DNA of 64,000 bases, from assembly GCA_030684515.1 (NCBI GenBank), contig JAUXVJ010000009.1, positions 248,001 through 312,000 on the forward strand. The letters are read 5' to 3'. Within the stretch, counting starts at the first letter, position 1. Each line of letters begins with the position of its first letter. Below are positions 16,705 through 26,164 of this stretch, piece by piece. Position numbers and translations under genes: made by a program. The notes under the pieces were generated by a model. The model saw only the letters and a program-made list of their open reading frames with translations. It did not search any database and had not been told where the DNA came from. The DNA is from Actinomycetota bacterium. GTDB taxonomy: Bacteria > Actinomycetota > Actinomycetes > S36-B12.

Positions 16705-17754
16705 TCAGCGAGCGCGGATGATGATGGGGTCTGCGTCGCGAAAACGTGAGTTCGCCCAGAGTTGGTTGCCATCTTGGATCGTGAATCCAGTGAGGCTTGG
16801 CCGCACTCCATCAAAGAATGTGGTGCAGGGTGATTCCATCAGCAGGGCCCACTCGCGCTTCAGGAGCTCGTCTTGCAAGATGCCTTCGACATAGCGGTTG
16901 TGGGTGCCTACTGCCAGGAAACGGACCTTCTGAGCGATCAGTTCAAGATTGGGCAGAATCACATCGAGTTCACGGCCCTGCAGATCGATGTGCAGGAGAT
17001 CGGTGGGCTCGTCGCCACCGATCAGACTCTGGAGAGTCACAGTTGGGACCTCGACATGATCGAAGAAGGCACCGCGGTAGTCCATATTGGCCTGCTCATC
17101 GGTGCTTACTGCCCCACCCATGTCATCTTCGGTAAGCACGGGGAAGCGCAGGGTTGTCTCCTCAAACCAACATGCGGCTTGGACCACGGTGATCTCTGCA
17201 TCACTCAACGCGAGTCGCTCAGCAATCTCAGTGCTGGTGCCGTCAATGAGAGCTGGCCGAATGTCATTGTCGAGCGCGTGTTGCATCGCCCAGCCCGCGC
17301 GGGTGGCATCGGCCTCGACCGCGACACCGACTGCCCTTTTGCCCTGCCGCTTGGCCAAGGTCACACCCATGACAGCCCAAGGTGCCCAACCCGCACCGAC
17401 TTCGACAACGCGATAGCTATCGCGCTCGTTCGTCAATGACAGCGCAAGGCCCACGTATTCCTCAGCTTCTGACCGGTAGCCGTCAGTGGGTACTGGCAGT
17501 CGATCACTTGTGGTACCCGCAAGATCCGAAGGCGCCCACGGCAGCATCGTGATGCGGGTTCGGATTCCCGCCCAATCCACGCGAAAGTCCTGCTCGTGTT
17601 CTGGCTTGTCGTGCGCGCGGAGTCTCTGCAGGATCGGAACTACCCATTCCGGACGGATCGGCACGTGGAGCCCGTTTCCAAGCATGACTTGAGATATCGA
17701 CGTCGGATCTGACGCCAATTCCTGGGGTTTTGCTTGGGCTCGCGGCCAGCGCAC
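16705..17754 (-). CDS. FkbM-family methyltransferase
   Basis: 349 residues. A SAM-binding motif I is seen in RVVEVGAGWAPWA near the middle, and LLHIDLQGRELDVI corresponds to the hallmark FkbM segment (K/H-I-D-x-x-G-x-E). FkbM enzymes typically O-methylate sugars or polyketides, often in surface glycan modification. The first 100 residues are outside the conserved fold. The gene is alone, divergent from the ABC-F gene with a 66-base gap, and its substrate is unknown. Confidence 0.75.
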   Translation of the reverse strand: MRWPRAQAKPQELASDPTSISQVMLGNGLHVPIRPEWVVPILQRLRAHDKPEHEQDFRVDWAGIRTRITMLPWAPSDLAGTTSDRLPVPTDGYRSEAEEYVGLALSLTNERDSYRVVEVGAGWAPWAVMGVTLAKRQGKRAVGVAVEADATRAGWAMQHALDNDIRPALIDGTSTEIAERLALSDAEITVVQAACWFEETTLRFPVLTEDDMGGAVSTDEQANMDYRGAFFDHVEVPTVTLQSLIGGDEPTDLLHIDLQGRELDVILPNLELIAQKVRFLAVGTHNRYVEGILQDELLKREWALLMESPCTTFFDGVRPSLTGFTIQDGNQLWANSRFRDADPIIIRAR

Positions 17755-17820
17755 GGCGGAACGCTAGTGGATTGATGTGCGATGTGATGGTGAATACGCA
17801 CCTTTGCGAGAATGTGATTC

Positions 17821-19590
17821 GTGGCCACTCGCAATCTTGTCAATATTGAAGCAGTAGCCAAATCATTCGGAGAACGCCCACTACTTGATGGGGTCTCCCT
17901 TGGCGTCAGCGCTGGCGAGCGGATCGCTGTCGTCGGGCGCAATGGAGCTGGCAAGAGCACTCTTCTGCACGTCCTCACCGGTCTTGAGCCAGTTGATGAC
18001 GGTCGTGTGACAGTTGGGTCAGATGTGCACGTTGAGATGGTCCTGCAGGTGGACTCTCCTGATCCGGACGCCACGGTGGCAAGCGTTGTGGTGCCCGGAC
18101 GTCCGGTGCACGAGTGGGCATCGGATGCCAGAGTGCGCGAGGTGCTCAATGGCCTGCTTGGAGGATTCAGTGATGAACTGCTGCAGGCGCGCATCGCCAC
18201 GATGTCCGGTGGCGAACGTCGTCGAGTGCAACTGGCCCGAGCACTGATCACCGAATGCGATCTCCTGCTCCTGGACGAACCCACCAACCATCTTGATGTC
18301 GATGTCATTGCATGGCTCGTTGATCATCTGAAGTCTCGACCCAAGCTCGCCGTCGTCGTCGTCACTCATGATCGCTGGTTCTTGGATGCAGTGTGCGAAC
18401 GCACGTGGGAAGTTGTGCAAGGCAAGGTCGAGGAGTATGACGGCGGATACTCGGCGTACGTGCTGGCAAAGGCCGAACGCGATCGCCAGGCCTCATCATC
18501 GGAGGCTCGTCGTCAGAACCTGCTGCGCAAGGAGTTGGCATGGTTGCGCAGAGGTGCACCCGCCCGCACTTCCAAGCCCAAGTTTCGAATCGATGCCGCC
18601 AACGAGCTGATCGAGGGTGAGCCACCACCGCGCAATACGACTGAGTTGCTGGCATTTGCGGGCGCTCGGCTGGGCAAGTCGGTGTTTGAGATTCGTGATG
18701 TGACCATGGATGTGGCTGGCCGCACTCTGCTTGAACATGTCACGTGGAACATCGGTCCTGGCGACCGCATCGGGCTGCTCGGGGCCAATGGTGCCGGCAA
18801 GACTTCGCTCATCAGACTGCTGTTGGGCGAGTTGCCGCCAGTCAAGGGCAAGCTGGTGACAGGCGTAACCGTGAAGCCCGCCTACCTCTCTCAGCATCTG
18901 GAGGAACTCAATCCGACCTGGCGAGTACTGGAGGCCGTCGAGAAGGTGGCCAACCGCGTAGAGATCGGCAAGGGCCGCGAACTGACGGCCTCTCAGTTGT
19001 GTGAACGGCTCGGCTTTGGCGCCGACGGTCAGTGGACGCCAGTGGGTGATCTGTCAGGCGGCGAACGTCGTCGCCTACAGCTCACGCGCTTGCTCATGGG
19101 TGGCCCAAATGTGCTGGTGCTCGACGAACCGACGAACGATTTCGACGTGGAAACCCTTACTGCGCTTGAAGATCTGCTTGACAGCTTCGGTGGCACGCTG
19201 ATCGTGATCTCCCATGACCGCTACTTCCTTGAGCGAGTATGTGATGACACCTTCGCGCTGCTGGGCGACCACGCGCTGGCGCATTTGGTCGGTGGTGTCG
19301 ATGAATTCATCGAGCGCCGCCGAGCTACCCGGGGTCAAGGAGAGCAGGCGCAGCCCAAGAAGGCTCAGTCCAATGCGGCCGAGCGCCGAATTCTTGAGAA
19401 GGACCTAGCCCGAATTGAGCGCTCACTGGCTCGCTTGGACACCGACGAAGCCACCATCCACGGGCAGATGGCCGAGACCTCTACCAATCATCAGCAACTT
19501 GATGATCTGAATCGAAAACTGCAGCAGATGAGCACCAAGCGTGACTCACTTGAAGCCGAGTGGATCATCGCGGCCGAGGCGTTGAACTGA
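17821..19590 (+). CDS. ABC-F family ATPase
   Basis: 589 residues from a GTG. It holds two ABC ATPase domains on one chain with no membrane part. The first has Walker A GRNGAGKST (39-47), signature MSGGERRRVQ (about 128) and the Walker B run LLLLDEPTNHLD. The second has Walker A GANGAGKTS (about 321), signature LSGGERRRLQ (about 410) and LDEPTNDFD. The C-terminus (about 510-589) is a charged coiled coil, as in Uup. ABC-F proteins act on the ribosome to relieve stalled translation or protect against antibiotics. The Uup-like coiled coil argues for a housekeeping role rather than a resistance factor. Confidence 0.93.
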   Translation: MATRNLVNIEAVAKSFGERPLLDGVSLGVSAGERIAVVGRNGAGKSTLLHVLTGLEPVDDGRVTVGSDVHVEMVLQVDSPDPDATVASVVVPGRPVHEWASDARVREVLNGLLGGFSDELLQARIATMSGGERRRVQLARALITECDLLLLDEPTNHLDVDVIAWLVDHLKSRPKLAVVVVTHDRWFLDAVCERTWEVVQGKVEEYDGGYSAYVLAKAERDRQASSSEARRQNLLRKELAWLRRGAPARTSKPKFRIDAANELIEGEPPPRNTTELLAFAGARLGKSVFEIRDVTMDVAGRTLLEHVTWNIGPGDRIGLLGANGAGKTSLIRLLLGELPPVKGKLVTGVTVKPAYLSQHLEELNPTWRVLEAVEKVANRVEIGKGRELTASQLCERLGFGADGQWTPVGDLSGGERRRLQLTRLLMGGPNVLVLDEPTNDFDVETLTALEDLLDSFGGTLIVISHDRYFLERVCDDTFALLGDHALAHLVGGVDEFIERRRATRGQGEQAQPKKAQSNAAERRILEKDLARIERSLARLDTDEATIHGQMAETSTNHQQLDDLNRKLQQMSTKRDSLEAEWIIAAEALN

Positions 19591-19612
19591 TCACCGCCGC
19601 TAGACTCCGGCT

Positions 19613-20509
19613 GTGACTTTGCCTCAGCGCGCTATCGGTGACCTGCTTGTCTCCTCCGTCGGGGTTGGCGGCATGCCAATGTCCTTCCCGGGCAATGTCG
19701 ACAAGCGTGAGCAGACCATCGCGACTCTTCATCGGGCGCTTGATCTGGGTGTCACCTTGATCGATACGGCCAATATCTATGCCCCGTCGGCCAAGGACAT
19801 CGGGCACAACGAGATGCTGGTTGCTGAAGCGCTTCGCACCTACACCGGCCCCGCCGATCTCAACGCCGTGCTGGTGGCTTCCAAGGGAGGCATCACGCGC
19901 GAATCCGGCGGAGTGTTCGGCTCGGATTCCAGCCCCGATGGTCTGCGGGCGGCCTGCGAAAAGAGCTTGGTGTGCTTGGGTGTTTCGCAGATTCAGCTCT
20001 ACCAGCACCACCGCCCCGATCCTGAGCTCGACTATGCAGATCAGATGCGCACGCTCCTGTCATTGAAGGATGCAGGGCTGGTTGCTCGCATTGGCCTTTC
20101 CAACGCAAGCAAGGAGCAGATCGACATCGCCATCGGGATTCTCGGTGGCCCACAGGACAACGGTGTGGTGTCGGTTCAGAATCAGTACTCCCCGCGATTC
20201 CGCCGTCATCGTGATGCCCTGGACCACTGCTCGGATCTGGGTATCGCCTACTTGCCCTGGTCCCCTCTTGGTGGATCCAATGAGGCCAGTGAGGTTGGAT
20301 CCAAGTACAAGGACTTTGCCGAAGTCGGCCAAGAGGTGGGTGCTACGGCGCAAGAGGTCACCTTGGCCTGGCTCTTGGCAATGTCGCCTGTAGTGATCCC
20401 CATTCCAGGTGCCACCAGGCCCGCGACCGTTGATTCAATCGTGAAGTCCGCGACAGTTGAACTGTCCGCTGCGCAGCAAGCTCGCCTTGATACGACCACG
20501 CCTGCCTAG
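19613..20509 (+). CDS. Aldo/keto reductase
   Basis: 298 residues from a GTG. The TIM-barrel aldo/keto reductase pattern is clear: GVTLIDTANIYAPS with the catalytic Asp and Tyr, ASKGGI with the catalytic Lys, YQHHRPDP with the His, IGLSN, and a C-terminal IPIPGATRPATV cofactor-binding region. It would reduce aldehydes or ketones with NADPH. It starts 22 bases after the ABC-F gene and its TAG overlaps the next gene's possible GTG, so it is in an operon with NDH-2. Confidence 0.92.
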   Translation: MTLPQRAIGDLLVSSVGVGGMPMSFPGNVDKREQTIATLHRALDLGVTLIDTANIYAPSAKDIGHNEMLVAEALRTYTGPADLNAVLVASKGGITRESGGVFGSDSSPDGLRAACEKSLVCLGVSQIQLYQHHRPDPELDYADQMRTLLSLKDAGLVARIGLSNASKEQIDIAIGILGGPQDNGVVSVQNQYSPRFRRHRDALDHCSDLGIAYLPWSPLGGSNEASEVGSKYKDFAEVGQEVGATAQEVTLAWLLAMSPVVIPIPGATRPATVDSIVKSATVELSAAQQARLDTTTPA

Positions 20510-21765
20510 TGGCCTCTGAATCCAAGGGCAGTGGCATGAGTGCAAACGCCGGCGGCCCTCGCAATGTACTGATCATCGGTTCTGGCTTCGGCGGTCTTCG
20601 GTGCGCGCGCGAGCTCAGTAAATCGCGCGACGTGCACGTCACCCTGATTGATCGCAATCCCTATCAACTCTTTGCACCTCTGCTGTATCAGGTGGCAACG
20701 GGTGGTCTGTCTGAAGACGACATCGCCTACTCAGTTCGTGGAGCCATCCCGGGTGTGGATTTTCGCCGAGGCGATGTTGTACGCATCGATATCGAACGCA
20801 AGAGCATTCGCCTTGACGATGGCACCGTGCTGCCCTTTGACGACCTGGTGCTTGCAACCGGCAGCACGGGCACCACCTTTGGCGTTGCCGGCGTAGCTGA
20901 ACACGCACTGCAGATGAAGACGATGAATCAGGCACGAGCCATTCGAAATCAGCTGCTGTCTATTTATGAGGAAGTCGAGAATGGTCATCGACCCAAGGAG
21001 CACCTGCGCGTCGTTGTCGTTGGGGGCGGGCCTACCGGCGTTGAAGTAACTGGCGCAGTGGCTGAGCTTCAGCGCTCGATCAAGCGCGAGTTCCCGGATC
21101 TTGCAGATGCGGCGAGCGTGACTCTGGTTGAAGCGGGCCCTCGGCTACTGCCTCCATTCACCGAGAAGTCCAGCGCGCACGCGAAATCAGAACTTGAGGA
21201 TCTCGGAGCTCGGGTGATGGTTGATGCTGCTGTTGACCGGATGTATCCAAATGACGTCCACTTGAAGTCGGGCGAAGTTCTGACTGCTGGCACGATCGTG
21301 TGGGCCGCGGGCGTGGCTGCACATGAACAATGGGCATCACTTGGTCTCACGGATCGCATGAATCGTCTGCGGGTGAAACCCACTCTTGAGTTGGTTGACC
21401 ATGTGTGGATCATTGGTGACGCAGCCTGTCTTGACGGCCCTGAGGGTCGCCCCCTGCCAATGATCGCCCCTGTGGCCATGCAGATGGGACGACACGTGGC
21501 CAAGCAGATCAAAGCGCAAATTGCCGGCGAGCCCTTGACCGATTTCAAGTACAAGGACAAGGGCCAGATGGCCACGATCGGCCGACGTCGGGCAGTTGTT
21601 GAGGCCAAAGGTCTGCGCTTGCACGGCACAGTGGCCTGGTTGGCCTGGCTAGGTCTGCACGTGTTCTATCTGGCAGGTGGTCGCAACCGCATCAGCGTGG
21701 TTGCCAACTGGATGTGGAACTACGTCGTGTGGGGCGTGGGAGCGCGACCTGTCGTTATTGAATGA
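20509..21765 (+). CDS. ndh: Type II NADH:quinone oxidoreductase-like flavoprotein
   Basis: 418 residues from GTG 20509, or 409 from ATG 20536, which has AAGGG seven bases upstream. The FAD motif LIIGSGFGGLRCA, the NAD motif VVVGGGPTGVEVTGA, and IIGDAACLDG near the end of the FAD domain define the two-dinucleotide-binding fold of NDH-2. The C-terminal amphipathic region (LHVFYLAGGRNRI...) would anchor it to the membrane. It oxidises NADH and reduces quinone without proton pumping. It is about 40 residues shorter than mycobacterial Ndh. It converges with the transglutaminase operon with only 9 bases between. Confidence 0.85.
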   Translation: MASESKGSGMSANAGGPRNVLIIGSGFGGLRCARELSKSRDVHVTLIDRNPYQLFAPLLYQVATGGLSEDDIAYSVRGAIPGVDFRRGDVVRIDIERKSIRLDDGTVLPFDDLVLATGSTGTTFGVAGVAEHALQMKTMNQARAIRNQLLSIYEEVENGHRPKEHLRVVVVGGGPTGVEVTGAVAELQRSIKREFPDLADAASVTLVEAGPRLLPPFTEKSSAHAKSELEDLGARVMVDAAVDRMYPNDVHLKSGEVLTAGTIVWAAGVAAHEQWASLGLTDRMNRLRVKPTLELVDHVWIIGDAACLDGPEGRPLPMIAPVAMQMGRHVAKQIKAQIAGEPLTDFKYKDKGQMATIGRRRAVVEAKGLRLHGTVAWLAWLGLHVFYLAGGRNRISVVANWMWNYVVWGVGARPVVIE

Positions 21766-21774
21766 CGCGCCGCA

Positions 21775-22659
21775 CTACTTTGCGATCTGAGTGATCTCCA
21801 CCGTGACGCCCAGCGCACCGCTGCGTCCACCTGCGTAGATGCCCTTGAGAGGTGGCAGATCGCCGTAGTCGCGTCCGCGAGCAACCACTACATGTGCTGC
21901 ACCGACACTTCGGTTGTTCGTGGGGTCAACGGCGTGCCAGCCCTGATCCCAGTACTCCACCCACGCATGTGATTCTCCGACGACGGTCATGCCAAGGGCA
22001 GCTTCCTCGGTGTGCAGGTAACCACTGACATATCGAGCTGGTATTTGCAGCGCTCGCAGAATTGAGAGCATCGCGTGCGTGAAGTCCTGACAGACACCGC
22101 GCCCTGTGGCCCAGGCCTGACTTGCAGTCGTGGACACATTGGTTGCCCCGGGCGTGTACACGATCTGATTGCGCACTGCTTCCATGGCTCCGCGCACTGC
22201 AATTGCCGGGCTGCCGACGTGCCGCAGTTCGCGCACGATCGCCGAGCGCGAAGGATCTTCTTCGGGTGAGTCGACGAAGGTGGTATTTGTCAGAAATTCT
22301 GCCCAGCGCTCCTGGGTTTCCATGCTTTGCACGCTGTGCCAGGAGCCACCCTCTTTTGGCTCTTTCATCGGTGGAATGTCAACAGTGCTCAGCGAAGTGA
22401 TCTGCAGCATGCGATGCGGGGTGTGCACATCGAAGTTCTCGACAAGCGCCCCCCAGTAGTCGGTGTAGGTCTGGATGTTCGCGGCCGGCTCGACCAGGAG
22501 GCTATGGCTGAGAAGTACCTGTCCACCCTCGGTGATCGGCGTCATGCGCACTTCGTTGAACGACGCTTCGACCGGCGCTGAGTACTGGTACCCCGTGTGG
22601 TGGGAGATCTGCAGACGTCGGCCAACGCGAGAGTTCGCGACGATTGGCTCAGCAGTCAT
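21775..22659 (-). CDS. Transglutaminase-like protein of the ATP-grasp/alpha-E operon
   Basis: 294 residues. The N-terminal beta domain (about 15-100, ISHHTGYQYSAPV) is the bacterial transglutaminase N-terminal module. The core has a complete Cys-His-Asp triad: Cys190 in GRGVCQDF, His231 in GESHAWVEY and Asp245 in HAVDPTNN. Such proteins are papain-fold peptidases or amide-bond transferases. It is the third gene of a tight operon: its ATG overlaps the TAA of the alpha-E gene by one base. The substrate is unknown but is likely a peptide-like compound made or modified by the ATP-grasp partner. Confidence 0.93.
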   Translation of the reverse strand: MTAEPIVANSRVGRRLQISHHTGYQYSAPVEASFNEVRMTPITEGGQVLLSHSLLVEPAANIQTYTDYWGALVENFDVHTPHRMLQITSLSTVDIPPMKEPKEGGSWHSVQSMETQERWAEFLTNTTFVDSPEEDPSRSAIVRELRHVGSPAIAVRGAMEAVRNQIVYTPGATNVSTTASQAWATGRGVCQDFTHAMLSILRALQIPARYVSGYLHTEEAALGMTVVGESHAWVEYWDQGWHAVDPTNNRSVGAAHVVVARGRDYGDLPPLKGIYAGGRSGALGVTVEITQIAK

Positions 22660-23564
22660 TAGTGGCTCCAGACGAGTGTGCCGTGCTGCCGGAAGAAGGC
22701 GCGATTGACCTGATCGGATGCGCGTACTGCTGCTTGTCGAGATTCGGAAATGAGGCGGTCGATCTCCTTGGGGTCATCACTGGTCGTGTACTCCAAGGCT
22801 GAGCGCAGCATGCCTACTTCGCGCAGCAAGGTGCCGCCGTCGCCCACTCCTCGTCGTTCGAGTTCGCGCACTGCGAGCTCGGCATCGCCCGCACAGACTC
22901 GCATCGAACGCGGGAAGGCTTCATCGAGTACGAGAAACTTGCGAACATCGGTGCCCTGCAGCGGCGCGCGAGTCCGCAGGAAGGCGGACAGGGCTCCAGC
23001 TGCTCTTAACACTGCAACAGGACCCGAGTTCGGCCACAACTGCTCGTGGCGCATAGCCAACAGGCGTCCCATCATGTCGATTCGCTCAATCTGACGACCA
23101 AGCATCATGAAGTAGTAGGCCTCATCGCGTGACATCGTCCAATCGATGACGCCGTTGACGACGAACAAGCGTTCCAGCACGCGGTGAAGGCCAACGCCGG
23201 GACTCGACGAATGCGTGAGTCCGCGCGATAAGAACAGGTGTGCTGCGTTGAGGGCTTCGAAAGTGTCGGCAGAAAGCGAATCGCGAATGGCTCTGGCATT
23301 GTCGCGTCCGGCACTGACTGCGCCGGTGATGGTCGCGGGTAGTCCGGTCTCACCCACGACGCTGCGCACCAGAAGCAGGCCGTCCTCGACACCGATATGT
23401 GGCATGGACAGCGCATCGAGCAGGATCGCGCAGGCCATCGGCTCAGAGACTGACTGGTCCTCAACAATGAGTTGGTAGTGCTCACTCAGAATGCGCGTTG
23501 TGCCTTCGGCTCGTTCGATGTAGCGGCCAAGCCAGAAGAAGGATTCGGCGATGCGGCTCAGCAT
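22659..23564 (-). CDS. Alpha-E domain protein (DUF403)
   Basis: 301 residues, helical. The start LSRIAESFFWLGRYIERAE is the family signature; the remainder is an all-alpha fold with LMLGRQIERIDMMGRLLAM. No catalytic motif is evident. The family is found almost only beside circularly permuted ATP-grasp and transglutaminase genes, as here, and probably forms a complex with them. The ATG overlaps the ATP-grasp gene's end by 7 bases, so the three proteins are translationally coupled. Confidence 0.95.
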   Translation of the reverse strand: MLSRIAESFFWLGRYIERAEGTTRILSEHYQLIVEDQSVSEPMACAILLDALSMPHIGVEDGLLLVRSVVGETGLPATITGAVSAGRDNARAIRDSLSADTFEALNAAHLFLSRGLTHSSSPGVGLHRVLERLFVVNGVIDWTMSRDEAYYFMMLGRQIERIDMMGRLLAMRHEQLWPNSGPVAVLRAAGALSAFLRTRAPLQGTDVRKFLVLDEAFPRSMRVCAGDAELAVRELERRGVGDGGTLLREVGMLRSALEYTTSDDPKEIDRLISESRQAAVRASDQVNRAFFRQHGTLVWSH

Positions 23565-25132
23565 GGTTGGCCTCCTTGCTGCTGTTGCTGACGTTCCTGC
23601 TGCAGCATTCGCTCGTCATGCGCCACGGGAGCATCAACGCGATCCGGAATGTCCATGTCGACCATTGCAGCGCGCGGCACTTCACGAGGGATAGGTCGAT
23701 CGACAGTCTGCGTGTCTTCGAGCACCCACGTGTCCTTGGATCCTCCGCCTTGGCTGGAGTTCACAACAAGGCTTCCTTCAGGCAGCGCAACGCGGCTCAA
23801 CCCTCCGGGCAGTACGTAGACGTTGGTCCCGTCGTTGACAGCAAACGGACGCAGGTCAACGTGACGTGGCTTGATCACGCCATCCTCAACAACAGTGGGA
23901 TACGTGGAGAAACGCACCACTGGCTGCGCGATCCATGAACGCGGATCCTCCTTGATGGCCGCAATAGCGCCCACGAGTTCTTTCTCCGTTGCGGACGGGC
24001 CCATGACGAGTCCGTAGCCCCCGGAGCCGTCCGCCGGCTTCACGACCATGCTCTCGATGTTGTGGATGACGTGCTCGCGTTGATCAGGATCACTGAGGTC
24101 GTAGGTGTCGACGTTGGGAAGGATGGGTTCTTCGTTCAAGTAGTAGCGCATCAGCGCTGGGACGTATGGATACACGGCCTTGTCATCAGCGACGCCATTG
24201 CCGATCGCGTTGGCGATGCCGACATGTCCCGCGCGGGCAACGTTGATGAGTCCCGGCACACCCAACACGCTGTCAGGTCGAAGGTGAACTGGGTCCAGGT
24301 AGTCGTCGTCGATACGGCGGTACACCACGTCAACGACCTGCGGACCAGCAGTTGTGCGCATCCAGACGCGACCATCGCGGCAGTAGAGATCCCGTCCTTC
24401 AACAAGTTCCACACCCATGTGTCGAGCAAGGAATGCGTGCTCGTAATGCGCAGAGTTGTGCACACCGGGTGTCAACACCACGACGTTGGGATCAATGACA
24501 TCTTCATGCGCGGAGGCGCGGAGTGCTTCGAGCAGCCGCTCGGGGTATTCATTGATCGAACGCACCCGATGCTTGGCAAAGACTTCTGGCAGCACGTGCG
24601 CCAAGGTGCGTCGGTTCTCAAGCACGTACGACACGCCTGAGGGGTTGCGCAGATTGTCCTCAAGCACTCGGAAGATGCCGTGCTCATCGCGGATGAGGTC
24701 AATGCCCGAGACATGGATGCGCACATTGTTTGCTGGCTTGACGCCCCATGCCTGCCGGTGAAAGTGGTTTGAGCTGGTGACCAAGGTCCGGGGAATGACG
24801 TGGTCGTGGAGAACCTGGCCCTCGCCGTAGACGTCGGCTAGGAAGAGCTCGAGGGTGCGCAGCCGTTGGATGACTCCGGCCTCGATGCTTTGCCATTCGG
24901 TCGGCGTGATGATGCGGGGCACCAGGTCCATGGGCAGTGGTCGCTCGCGCTCGCCCAAAGTGAAGGTGATGCCGTGGCGGTCCAGATAGGAGTCGCGCTG
25001 ACGGGCACGTTCTGCCAGCCCCTGCGGTCCGAGTTCCTCCAGGGTGTTGAACAGTGCTCGGTGAGTTGAGCGCGGTTTTCCACCCTCGAGCATCTCGTCG
25101 AATGGGGCCGAGACTGTTGCCACTGACATCAC
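23558..25132 (-). CDS. Circularly permuted type 2 ATP-grasp protein
   Basis: 524 residues (start at 25132 or one codon later). The conserved N-terminal NHFHRQAWGVKPAN region, RVLEDNLRNPSGVSYVLENR, the VVKPADGSGGYG nucleotide loop and RHVDLRPFAV identify the DUF404/DUF407 circularly permuted ATP-grasp family, predicted to ligate amino acids or peptides using ATP. The C-terminus is Gln-rich. It is the first gene of the operon with alpha-E and transglutaminase genes. The product of this widespread trio has not, to my knowledge, been firmly established; predictions point to a secreted or stored peptide. Confidence 0.95.
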   Translation of the reverse strand: MMSVATVSAPFDEMLEGGKPRSTHRALFNTLEELGPQGLAERARQRDSYLDRHGITFTLGERERPLPMDLVPRIITPTEWQSIEAGVIQRLRTLELFLADVYGEGQVLHDHVIPRTLVTSSNHFHRQAWGVKPANNVRIHVSGIDLIRDEHGIFRVLEDNLRNPSGVSYVLENRRTLAHVLPEVFAKHRVRSINEYPERLLEALRASAHEDVIDPNVVVLTPGVHNSAHYEHAFLARHMGVELVEGRDLYCRDGRVWMRTTAGPQVVDVVYRRIDDDYLDPVHLRPDSVLGVPGLINVARAGHVGIANAIGNGVADDKAVYPYVPALMRYYLNEEPILPNVDTYDLSDPDQREHVIHNIESMVVKPADGSGGYGLVMGPSATEKELVGAIAAIKEDPRSWIAQPVVRFSTYPTVVEDGVIKPRHVDLRPFAVNDGTNVYVLPGGLSRVALPEGSLVVNSSQGGGSKDTWVLEDTQTVDRPIPREVPRAAMVDMDIPDRVDAPVAHDERMLQQERQQQQQGGQPC

Positions 25133-25280
25133 ACCTCCCGCCGCTCACGCCTCGAGCCCGGTCGCGCCGGGTTCACCCAACACACTAGGTGACCGGTGTT
25201 TCAGCAAGGTTGCTTCGTTCGCTACGGGAATGTTTCCGCTCTTGTACAGCCAGATGATCGTCTTTCGCTAGCGTGCTCCC

Positions 25281-25433
25281 GTGATGCTCTCGATGTTTGT
25301 GCTGTGGCTGATCGTCTTCGCTGGGATCGTGCTCCGGTGGCGTTGGACGCCCGGACTGGTCATCCTGACGCTGATCCTGACCGCCGTGCTACTGAGGATG
25401 CATATCAACGACCCGATCCCACTGAACTTCTAG
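25281..25433 (+). CDS. DUF5993 small membrane protein
   Basis: 50 residues from GTG 25281 (or ATG 25284). Two hydrophobic helices are separated by a basic LRWRWTP turn, and the C-terminus ends HINDPIPLNF. This layout, with a terminal D-P-L-x-x-x-F-like tail, matches the DUF5993 family, found next to disulfide-bond formation protein B genes, as here (dsbB-like gene 34 bases downstream). It likely works with that membrane protein, but no biochemical role is known to me. The gene is easily missed because of its size. Confidence 0.75.
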   Translation: MMLSMFVLWLIVFAGIVLRWRWTPGLVILTLILTAVLLRMHINDPIPLNF

Positions 25434-25467
25434 CGCCCACGCTCAAGCCGATCTGAGAACGGAACTC

Positions 25468-26136
25468 ATGAGTTTGTCTGCCCAGCGCCAGATCGAGTTG
25501 GCCCGGCTCGTCAACATCGCAGCACTCTTCGCACTCATTGGCGTGCTCGCTGGCTCTTTGCACCTGCAGTTGGGCGTTGGCGAGCAGCCGTGCCCGCTGT
25601 GCCTGATCCAGCGTTCGGGGATGATCGGATTGGCCGTGGGGCCGATGATGAACCTGCTGTGGGGCATCCGCGCCCGCCACTACGCGTTGAGCATCCTGGC
25701 TGCTGCCGTGGGCGCAGCCGGCAGTGTCCGACAGATCTTCTTGCACATCGCCGATGCCACTAACCCGGGCTATGGCCCAGAATTCCTGGGTCTCCACCTC
25801 TATACCTGGGCCTTCGTAACCTTCGCGGTCGGCATTGTGGGCTGTGCGATCTTGCTGCTGTGGGAGACGCCACTGACCAGCGGTGATCTCGGGCTGCGCG
25901 GCACGCCGGGCGTGATGCGGATCGCGGCCTACACGGCCATCGTGTGGGTGATATTGGACGCAGTCCTGATCGCAGTTTCAGTGATTCCCGAGTGTGGACT
26001 TGGCATGTGCCCGGACGACCCTGCGAACATCTCCGGGCTAGGCGACGCCGCCGGCTGGGTGCTCATCGCAGGCATGGGCCTGCTCTCTCTTGCCGCTGCC
26101 GTGCTGCTGGACCGGCGGCGGCCTTCGCCGGCCTGA
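25468..26136 (+). CDS. DsbB-family disulfide bond formation membrane protein
   Basis: 222 residues with about five or six hydrophobic helices. A redox pair Cys42-x-x-Cys45 in EQPCPLCLIQR follows the first helix, exactly as in DsbB, with the quinone-site Arg just after. The usual second periplasmic Cys pair is not in the expected loop; instead Cys176 and Cys181 (ECGLGMC) lie in a later extracytoplasmic loop and may take that role. It would pass electrons from an exported thiol oxidase to quinone. Actinobacteria often use VKOR instead, so a DsbB here, paired with DUF5993, is notable. Confidence 0.8.
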   Translation: MSLSAQRQIELARLVNIAALFALIGVLAGSLHLQLGVGEQPCPLCLIQRSGMIGLAVGPMMNLLWGIRARHYALSILAAAVGAAGSVRQIFLHIADATNPGYGPEFLGLHLYTWAFVTFAVGIVGCAILLLWETPLTSGDLGLRGTPGVMRIAAYTAIVWVILDAVLIAVSVIPECGLGMCPDDPANISGLGDAAGWVLIAGMGLLSLAAAVLLDRRRPSPA

Positions 26137-26164
26137 CGGGCGCGGCTGGTCCTATCCTCCTAGC

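Noticed and set aside
17821-19590. ABC-F protein as an antibiotic-resistance determinant
   Set aside because: The Uup-like C-terminal coiled coil and housekeeping neighbours fit a general translation factor better; no resistance context is present.
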